Below, one piece after another: positions 6,334 to 11,268 of a stretch of DNA of 11,268 nucleotides (positions within the stretch are counted from its first letter, which is position 1; every line of letters starts with the position of its first letter). The stretch covers positions 1 through 11,268 of the forward strand of contig JBMOEW010000060.1 of the NCBI GenBank assembly GCA_049314555.1, in the 5' to 3' direction. A model generated the notes under the pieces. The model was given only the letters and a program-made list of their open reading frames with translations. It was not told the DNA's origin and made no database searches. A program made the translations under genes and the position numbers. This stretch comes from REEB509 sp049314555 (GTDB lineage: Bacteria > Pseudomonadota > Alphaproteobacteria > Caulobacterales > Aquidulcibacteraceae).

Positions 6334-6533
6334 TCGTCTGGCCCGAGTTCGCGGGCTTCGTCGATGATCAAGACCGGCACGCCATCTTTGATCGGGTAGG
6401 CGAGGCGCGCGGCAGGGCTCACCAACTCCTGCTTTGCGCGGTCGTAGCGCAGGCGGGTGCGGCTGTGGGGGCAGACGAGCACTTCCAAAAGGCGTGGGTC
6501 CAGGACGGGGGCGTCATCAATAGGGTCGCTCAT
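6330..6533 (-). CDS. Trm112 / YcaR (UPF0434)-like small protein
   Basis: A 67-residue protein with the family pattern LLEVLVCPHSRTRLRYDRAK (15-34) and LAYPIKDGVPVLIIDEAREL (44-63). Trm112 in eukaryotes and archaea activates several methyltransferases that modify tRNA, rRNA and release factors; the role of the short bacterial homologues is not settled. The usual zinc-knuckle CPxC is reduced to CPHS, so metal binding through a cysteine pair is not possible; alphaproteobacterial homologues often have this variation (from memory). Both ends overlap its neighbours by ATGA: its start lies in the stop of the LON-domain gene and its stop in the start of the DUF971 gene. Confidence 0.9.
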   Translation of the reverse strand: MSDPIDDAPVLDPRLLEVLVCPHSRTRLRYDRAKQELVSPAARLAYPIKDGVPVLIIDEARELGPDE

Positions 6534-7192
6534 TGCAGCGTGCCTCCGCTGGCGGCGGGGCCCTGGGTGCCCAATTCCAAAAGCGCGATTAGCACCGTGC
6601 AGCGGTCGCTGAGGGTTTCTGCTTCCAGCAGGGCTTGCTTGGCCGGCACGTCAAACGGGCAAAGGGCGGCAATGGCGTGCACCAGGGCTTCTGGGGGGGC
6701 GCTATCGACGGCGGACCAGTCGGTGTCGAAGCCGTTGACATCCACATACTGGCGAAGCGCGGCGCTGAGGCGGTCGCGGTCAATCGGGCTGTTGAGGCCC
6801 GGCGCGGTGAGGTCTCCTGCGTAGGGTTCGAAATTGGCGCGGACTTGCCGGTAGGGTGTTGGGGCTTCCATTTCTGCGACCACGCGGAAGCGGGCGACGC
6901 CGGTGAGCGTGACCAGATAGCGGCCATCATCGGTTTCGGCGAAGGCTGTAATCCGACCAACCCCGCCCACGTCCTGCAGGCGCGGCACCGCGCCCACCGA
7001 TTGCCCGAAGGCCGGCTGGATCATGCCAATCAAGCGTTCGCCAGCAAGGGCATCATCCACCATGTTCAAATAGCGTGGCTCAAAAATGTTGAGCGGCAGG
7101 GTGGACCTGGGCAGCAGGATCGCCTGCGGGAGTGGAAAAACCGGGATCACACTGGGGAGATCCTGGGCCTTGCGATAGCCAAACGCGCTCAT
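6530..7192 (-). CDS. LON peptidase substrate-binding domain protein (no protease domain)
   Basis: A 220-residue protein. The opening VIPVFPLPQAILLPRSTLPL (15-34), then NIFEPRYLNMVDDAL and later GVGRITAFAETDDGRYLVTL, match the N-terminal substrate-binding domain of Lon (PUA-like). The AAA+ and Ser-Lys protease domains are absent; the length is normal for stand-alone proteins of this family in alphaproteobacteria. A role in recognising unfolded or modified proteins is inferred from Lon and not shown. ATG at 7192 is chosen because the family motif begins just after it and AAGGG lies upstream; the frame continues to 7327, but that would overlap the end of the cnoX-like gene by about 115 bp. It follows that gene by 20 bp and overlaps the next one by an ATGA. 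Confidence 0.93.
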   Translation of the reverse strand: MSAFGYRKAQDLPSVIPVFPLPQAILLPRSTLPLNIFEPRYLNMVDDALAGERLIGMIQPAFGQSVGAVPRLQDVGGVGRITAFAETDDGRYLVTLTGVARFRVVAEMEAPTPYRQVRANFEPYAGDLTAPGLNSPIDRDRLSAALRQYVDVNGFDTDWSAVDSAPPEALVHAIAALCPFDVPAKQALLEAETLSDRCTVLIALLELGTQGPAASGGTLQ

Positions 7193-7212
7193 GCTTGCTG
7201 CCCTTGCTGCTT

Positions 7213-8118
7213 TTAGGAGAAAAGCACGGCTGAAAGTTTGCGGCGACCGGATTTTGTGACTTCGGCCGTGGGGCCGGCTGCTTCGAAGATCTTCAAGACT
7301 TGCTTGCGGGCCGCGCCTTCGTTCCATTCGCGGTCGGCCTTGATGATCGCCAGGAGGTGATCGACGGCGCCGTCCAGATCGCCTTGGCCCGCCAGGACGC
7401 CGGCGAGGTCAAAGCGGGCGGCATGATCGGTGGGGTTTGCGGCGACTTGCTCTTTCAGACGCGCTGCGTCTGCGCCAACCGGCGCTTCAGCGGCCAATTG
7501 GAGGGCCGCAAGAACGCCCTGGATTGCGGGGTCGTTCGCTTTTTCGGGCGGTGCCATGTCCAAGATCGCCTTCGCCTGTGCGGGGTCGCCGCCCATCAAA
7601 TAGCAGCGGGCCAAGCCGGCGATGCCTTTGGGGTTTTCTGGATCCAATTGGAGGGCTGCGGCATAAGCCTGCGCTGCGCCGCCAATGTCTTGCAGGGCGA
7701 GGCTTTCTTCGGCTTGGGCGATCAGGGCATCGAGGTCTTCGGCCACACCGCCGGTGCCGCCCAGTATGCGATCGATGAATTGCTTCACCTGACTTTCTGG
7801 CAGCGCACCCATGAAGCCGTCCACGGGCCTGCCTTGGTCAAAGGCAAACACGGCCGGAATTGAGCGCACCCCAAGCTGGCCAGCGACACCGGGGTTTTCG
7901 TCAATGTTGATCTTGACCAGCTTGATCTTGCCTTGGGCGGCGCGAACCTGGTTCTCCAGGGCAGGGCCCAAGGTCCGGCAGGGGCCGCACCAGGGGGCCC
8001 AGAAATCCACGAGCACGGGCTGCTGGCGGGAGGCTTCGACCACGTCGGCCATAAAGGCTTGATCGCTGCCATCCTTGATGAGGCCAGAGTCAGAACCGGT
8101 GTTCGAGAACAAGGACAT
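7213..8118 (-). CDS. cnoX: Thioredoxin-domain co-chaperone, CnoX (YbbN)-like
   Basis: A 301-residue protein. Residues 1-115 are a thioredoxin domain with the redox motif WCGPC (43-47; Cys44 and Cys47) and the cis-proline at 88 in RSIPAVF. Residues 125-290 are helical, TPR-like (for example AAQAYAAALQLDPENPKG). This layout is that of CnoX/YbbN chaperedoxins, which protect proteins from oxidative aggregation and pass them to GroEL or DnaK. E. coli CnoX lacks the CxxC active site, while Caulobacter-type CnoX keeps it, so a redox-active form is expected here. The start is supported by GGAAGG about 7 nt upstream. It is the first gene of the minus-strand cluster with the LON-domain, Trm112-like and DUF971 genes; the 95-bp gap upstream may hold its promoter, though I see no convincing -35/-10 pair. 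Confidence 0.93.
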   Translation of the reverse strand: MSLFSNTGSDSGLIKDGSDQAFMADVVEASRQQPVLVDFWAPWCGPCRTLGPALENQVRAAQGKIKLVKINIDENPGVAGQLGVRSIPAVFAFDQGRPVDGFMGALPESQVKQFIDRILGGTGGVAEDLDALIAQAEESLALQDIGGAAQAYAAALQLDPENPKGIAGLARCYLMGGDPAQAKAILDMAPPEKANDPAIQGVLAALQLAAEAPVGADAARLKEQVAANPTDHAARFDLAGVLAGQGDLDGAVDHLLAIIKADREWNEGAARKQVLKIFEAAGPTAEVTKSGRRKLSAVLFS

Positions 8119-8213
8119 GGGACGCCTTCCAGTCGCGAGGGGGTGGCGGGCGCGCCTTGGTTTTTGCGCGACCGTTCATTTCCCCCGTTACATGGCGGCG
8201 ATCGGCCTGCTGT

Positions 8214-8744
8214 TCAATCGGTTTTGGGGTTTTCTGCGTGTGGCCAACCCGCTTCGTCAAAGTGCAGCACCAATGGGACGCGGCCATGGACCTCCAGAAA
8301 CCTGAAAAGCCCGTCGCGTTCGATGGTTGTGGTGGCGGCGTTGGTGAGGGGGTGGAAGTTGATGTGTTCGCAGGCGAGGAGGGCTGCATCCAGCACGAGG
8401 CGCAGGCGGTGGGATGGGTCGTTGATCAGCGCAAACAGCGTCACAGACCCTGGGGTCACGCCTAGAACGTCCAAAAGCAGGTCTGGGGATCCGAAACTGA
8501 AGCGGGACACACCGAGGTGCCTGGCGGTGGCGTTGAGGTCGATCCGGGTGTCGCCCAGGGCGCAGATCAGCCAAAGGCTGCCCTTCTTGTCCTTTAGAAA
8601 CAGGTTCTTGGAGTGTCCGCCGGGAATGGCGCGCTTCAGGTCTGTGCCCTCTTCCACTGTGAAAATGGGGCGATGTGGCGTGGTCGTGTGGGCCACACCG
8701 ATGCTGGTCAAATGGGCGATGAGGTCTTCTGGGGTGGCTGGCAT
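8214..8744 (-). CDS. Prolyl-tRNA trans-editing enzyme family (ProXp-ala / YbaK-like deacylase)
   Basis: A 176-residue protein with a single editing domain related to the INS domain of bacterial ProRS. These enzymes hydrolyse mischarged tRNA in trans: ProXp-ala removes Ala from tRNA-Pro, YbaK removes Cys. Visible motifs: the conserved Lys46 in GGHSKNLFLKDKKG (42-55), GDTRIDL (64-70), GVTPGSVTLFALIND (95-109) and FHPLTNAATTTI (130-141). The GVTPGSVTxFxLxND and HPLTN patterns fit ProXp-ala/PrdX better than YbaK. ATG at 8744 starts at the normal N-terminus; the frame continues to 8822 but would overlap the divergent DUF6065 gene. It is transcribed towards the cnoX cluster, 95 bp upstream of it, so co-transcription is possible. 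Confidence 0.92.
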   Translation of the reverse strand: MPATPEDLIAHLTSIGVAHTTTPHRPIFTVEEGTDLKRAIPGGHSKNLFLKDKKGSLWLICALGDTRIDLNATARHLGVSRFSFGSPDLLLDVLGVTPGSVTLFALINDPSHRLRLVLDAALLACEHINFHPLTNAATTTIERDGLFRFLEVHGRVPLVLHFDEAGWPHAENPKTD

Positions 8745-8763
8745 GTGAAGTCTGGGTTGGCGG

Positions 8764-8792
8764 TTGACGTTTGCTTCGCTACCAGGATTGAT
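8764..8792 (+). promoter_or_regulatory. Possible promoter in the divergent 76-bp gap
   Basis: TTGACG (8764-8769) is a good -35, followed after 17 bp by ATTGAT (8787-8792), a poor -10. It is placed 28 bp before the DUF6065 start. The gap must also hold the promoter of the deacylase gene on the other strand. Confidence 0.25.
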
Positions 8793-8820
8793 CGCATCTC
8801 CCAAATGGAACGCGAAGCTC

Positions 8821-9582
8821 ATGAAACTGACCTGCTACGTTATCGAAGGTGAACCGCGCGAAATCGTTCCGGGGCGGGCCGATCGCGATTGGATGGACGC
8901 TTTTGCGGACCGCCATCCCTATCGTTGCTTGCCGCTGGTGGTGGCGAACACGACGGGGTGGGAAATCCTATGCCCGATTTCGTTTACCGCAAGCTGGACA
9001 GGCGGGCCGCGGATCGAAGATATTCGGATCGACCCAGACGATGGGACCAGTCGCGATGAGCTGGCGCGAATTGCCGTGTCGCACTTTTCAGCCGGGGTAT
9101 TGACCTTCCACACGGGCTATCTGTTTCAAACTGAACCGGGCTGGGACCTATGGGTTGGTGGGCCGCCGAACTGGGTCAAAGACGGGATCCAACCCCTGAC
9201 GGGCGTTGTGGAAACCGACTGGCTGCCGTTCCCCTTCACCATGAACTGGAAGTTCACCCGCCCTGGCCTGGTCCAGTTCAAGAAGGGCGATCCGATCTGC
9301 TTCATTATGCCGATCAGCCACACCGCGATTGACGAGGTGGTGCCGATCACCAAGCCGATCACCGCCAACGCCCCGTTGCATGCGGACTATTTGGCGTGGG
9401 GGCAATCGCGCACCAGCTTTTTGGAAAAGCTGCAAAGCCGCGACCCCGATACCGTGCAAAAGGGCTGGCAGCGGGACTATTTCAAGGGCCAGGCCCCAGA
9501 AGGCGTGAAGCAGCAGGGCGGTGCCCAGCACATCAACCGGCGTCGCTTGGAGAAGCCGCGTCCGGCAAAGCCTGGGGAGTGA
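8821..9582 (+). CDS. DUF6065 family protein
   Basis: A 253-residue protein of an uncharacterised family. Recognisable conserved blocks are RHPYRCLPLVVANTTGWEIL (31-50), HFSAGVLTFHTGYLFQTEPG (88-107), WDLWVGGPPN (108-117), GIQPLTGVVETDWLPFPFT (122-140) and MNWKFTRPG (141-149), followed by FKKGDPICFIMPI. It is rich in Trp, Phe, Pro and Gly, with no signal peptide or membrane segment, so a soluble beta-rich fold is likely. I know no demonstrated activity and assign none. The start at 8821 matches the family N-terminus (MKLTCY); the frame opens earlier at a TTG (8764), but that stretch is unlike the family. The last 50 bp overlap the end of the convergent membrane-protein gene. The C-terminal tail, rich in basic and Pro residues, is probably disordered. 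Confidence 0.85.
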   Translation: MKLTCYVIEGEPREIVPGRADRDWMDAFADRHPYRCLPLVVANTTGWEILCPISFTASWTGGPRIEDIRIDPDDGTSRDELARIAVSHFSAGVLTFHTGYLFQTEPGWDLWVGGPPNWVKDGIQPLTGVVETDWLPFPFTMNWKFTRPGLVQFKKGDPICFIMPISHTAIDEVVPITKPITANAPLHADYLAWGQSRTSFLEKLQSRDPDTVQKGWQRDYFKGQAPEGVKQQGGAQHINRRRLEKPRPAKPGE

Positions 9583-11023
9583 TCCGGCGGCAGCCGGCGA
9601 CCAGCTGGGCGGGGTCCAGGGGGCTCCACTCCAGCGGTTGCAGCACGCGCCAGCCGCGGCGCAGGACCAGGGGTGCCTGGCACACAAGGACGTGGCGGTA
9701 ATTGGCCAAGACGTGGGGGTCGATGGCGGCACCGGTTGGACTGAAGCGATAGAGCTGGTCCTGGCCGATGGCGATTGCGCCGCCTTCAAAGGCGACGCCG
9801 TTCAGCCATAGGTGAGTGTTGTCGCGCTGGGCACCCGGCACCCCAGCGAGGGCCGCCAAGACCCCGGTGGTTTGGGGATCGCGCAGCCACCGGTTATGGG
9901 CGCGCGCGTCCCAGTCCTGGACCAAAGCGCCCGGTTGCAGGCTGGGGCCGGTGAAAGTGACTTCGCTGCCCTGTCGCGTGAACAGCGCGATTTGAACGAT
10001 ATTGGACAGCATCAAGCAGAGGGCCAGCGCAATCATCGGTGCGCGGGGGGCAAACGCGCCCAAGGCCGCATGCACCGCCAATGCCGCGGGCAGGAGGTAT
10101 TCCAGTTCGTCGGGGAGGGCCAGGAAGCGGGCTGCATAAAGGCCGCCGGCGGCGATGGCGATCCACACGAGAACGCGCTTGGCGGGGGGCGCTGCCAGGA
10201 TGTGACGGGCGGCAGATCTTGGGGCCTTTAGAGCCAGCGCGGTGAGGCCTGCCAGAATGAGCGCACCCGGCAGGCTGACAACCGTGATCGCCCCCAAGAC
10301 AGCGCGACCAAAGCTTCGCCCTGCCTCGTCCTGGGTCACGGCCACTTGAGAAACAAAGGCATAGCCGCCGTTCATGACGCCATAGAGCCCAAGGGCTGCC
10401 AGGCCGCAGACCGCAAAGGCCGCCAGGATCAGAACGACGCGGTGCCAATCCGGTCTTGCCTCTAGCGCCAACGCAAAGCCAACCGCAAGCGCAAACAGCA
10501 CCGCATCTGGGCGGCTCGCCACGCCCAAAGCGCAGGCTGTGGCGGCGATCCAGATCCACGTCCAACGGCGGCTGGTGGCTGCTTCCACCGCCGCCCACAG
10601 GCCAACGCAAACGCACAGGACGACGGCCGCTGTTTCCATCATGGCGCTGGCATTGATCAGGATTAAGGGCTGGCTCATGGCGGCCAACAGCGCAAAGGGT
10701 GCGGCCGGGCCGCCCGCGCGCCGCAGGGTTTGCCAAAGCGCGTAGCATGCGCCGGCGCAGAACACGGCGGAACCGAGGTTCACCAGCACCAAGCCACCAA
10801 CCGCGTCCATGCCGGCCGCAAACAGTTCGTAGAGCGGAACACCGTAAACCCGCGAGCGCTCGTAGCCGCCGGCCTGGATCGCCTCGAGGCTGCGAGCGAT
10901 GCCCAGGGAATCGATGTCTTCTGCATAGCCGAGCCATGCGCCGCCGAGGCCGGCTGTAGCGATCAGCGCAAGGCTTGCCCAGAGGGTTGTGGTGAGGCTC
11001 AAACGAGTGGCGGTCAGCTGCAT
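9533..11023 (-). CDS. Multi-pass membrane protein, putative GT-C type glycosyltransferase
   Basis: A 496-residue protein with roughly ten hydrophobic segments through residue 350 and a soluble C-terminal part of about 145 residues. After the first segment (about 12-32) comes an acidic loop with E35, D36 and D38, followed by GGYERSRVYGVPLYE. Such an acidic pair in the first periplasmic loop, a long loop with a short helix, and the later SRPDA (170-174) and PDELEYLLP (304-312) blocks are typical of GT-C enzymes such as the GT39/GT83/GT87 groups, which use polyprenyl-phosphate sugars. This suggests transfer of a sugar to a lipid, glycan or protein on the periplasmic side; donor and acceptor are unknown. 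ATG at 11023 is preceded by GGGTAGG and directly by a membrane segment. No glycan-synthesis gene lies next to it. The family assignment is by pattern and less certain than the membrane topology. Confidence 0.75.
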   Translation of the reverse strand: MQLTATRLSLTTTLWASLALIATAGLGGAWLGYAEDIDSLGIARSLEAIQAGGYERSRVYGVPLYELFAAGMDAVGGLVLVNLGSAVFCAGACYALWQTLRRAGGPAAPFALLAAMSQPLILINASAMMETAAVVLCVCVGLWAAVEAATSRRWTWIWIAATACALGVASRPDAVLFALAVGFALALEARPDWHRVVLILAAFAVCGLAALGLYGVMNGGYAFVSQVAVTQDEAGRSFGRAVLGAITVVSLPGALILAGLTALALKAPRSAARHILAAPPAKRVLVWIAIAAGGLYAARFLALPDELEYLLPAALAVHAALGAFAPRAPMIALALCLMLSNIVQIALFTRQGSEVTFTGPSLQPGALVQDWDARAHNRWLRDPQTTGVLAALAGVPGAQRDNTHLWLNGVAFEGGAIAIGQDQLYRFSPTGAAIDPHVLANYRHVLVCQAPLVLRRGWRVLQPLEWSPLDPAQLVAGCRRITPQALPDAASPSDAG

Positions 11024-11217
11024 GGCCTACCCATGCCTTGCGCCGCGGGGGTGGTGCAAGATGGGTTTCCTGTTTGGGGTTTAGTGGCGCGTTTCTGGGG
11101 GCCGGGGGCTTGTGCGGAGGACACGCGGATGCCCCTTGCGCTGGGGACGCGAATGAGCGATACACGCGCCCTCGCGCTCGGGGTCCTTGCGGCACCGGCG
11201 GTACCCCCCAGACGGAT
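11024..11217. other. Divergent intergenic region before tRNA-Gly
   Basis: About 194 bp that must hold the promoters of the membrane protein (minus) and of tRNA-Gly (plus). It is very G+C-rich. Frames open across it on both strands but show no family features and run into the tRNA. I could not find a convincing -35/-10 pair. Confidence 0.4.
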
Positions 11218-11268
11218 GCGGGCGTAGCTCAGGGGTAGAGCATCACCTTGCCAAGGTGAGGGTCGGGC
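11218..11268 (+). tRNA. tRNA-Gly (anticodon GCC), cut by the window end
   Basis: 51 nt are visible. The acceptor 5' strand is GCGGGCG, the D-arm GCTC-AGGGGTA-GAGC, and the anticodon stem TCACC/GGTGA encloses TTGCCAA, so the anticodon is GCC. The variable loop and the first bases of the T-arm follow, and the 3' part is outside the window. Confidence 0.93.

Noticed and set aside
7193..7327. Extended start of the LON-domain protein at 7327
   Set aside because: It would overlap the end of the cnoX-like gene by about 115 bp and adds an Arg-rich stretch typical of shadow translation. The family motif begins soon after the ATG at 7192.
8745..8822. Extended starts for the deacylase (8822) and DUF6065 (8764)
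   Set aside because: They would overlap each other's coding region, and the added residues do not resemble either family. The starts at 8744 and 8821 fit family N-termini.
9894..11195. Long minus-strand open frame of 433 codons overlapping the membrane-protein gene in another frame
   Set aside because: Its translation is rich in Arg, Pro and Gly with no domain or helix pattern, typical of a shadow frame in G+C-rich DNA. The other frame has clear membrane segments and GT-C-like motifs.

Overview
The window is G+C-rich chromosomal DNA. Its gene content points to Alphaproteobacteria, probably a Caulobacterales/Maricaulales/Hyphomonadales-type lineage. The evidence is a BolA gene, a C-terminal J-domain gene and cobS grouped together, a CnoX/LON-domain/Trm112-like/DUF971 operon, and a DUF6065 gene. 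The lineage is inferred from protein families and gene order, not from a marker phylogeny.

Left edge (1-1826): a tyrosine-recombinase integrase on the minus strand, cut by the window's left end, has its start 87 bp from the 3' end of tRNA-Leu(CAG). This is the usual layout of an island integrated at a tRNA gene. The mobile element should extend leftwards out of the window, and the host chromosome lies to the right.

1827-2159: this stretch has no protein gene. It holds a good tRNA promoter, about 110 bp with nothing recognisable, and then about 2.7 tandem copies of a 59-bp palindromic unit. The array ends directly at the stop codon of a membrane-anchored Sel1-repeat protein (2160-3728, minus), whose repeats carry regularly spaced cysteine pairs.

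3892-5955: a BolA-family gene (minus) is divergent from a J-domain protein gene (plus), with only 12 bp between the starts. Then comes cobS, the MoxR-like ATPase subunit of aerobic cobaltochelatase. A clear inverted repeat precedes cobS. cobT does not follow it.

5965-8744 (minus): the transcription order is a ProXp-type aminoacyl-tRNA deacylase, then after 95 bp a tight operon of CnoX-like thioredoxin/TPR protein, LON-substrate-binding-domain protein, Trm112-like protein and DUF971 protein. The last two junctions are ATGA stop/start overlaps. Several of these families deal with protein or translation quality control.

8821-11268: a DUF6065 protein (plus) overlaps by 50 bp, tail to tail, with a large multi-pass membrane protein resembling GT-C glycosyltransferases (minus). 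The window ends inside tRNA-Gly(GCC). I found no CRISPR array, rRNA, complete transposon or obvious new defence system. The most notable items are the island junction at tRNA-Leu, the 59-bp palindromic array, the disulfide-pattern Sel1 protein and the isolated cobS.
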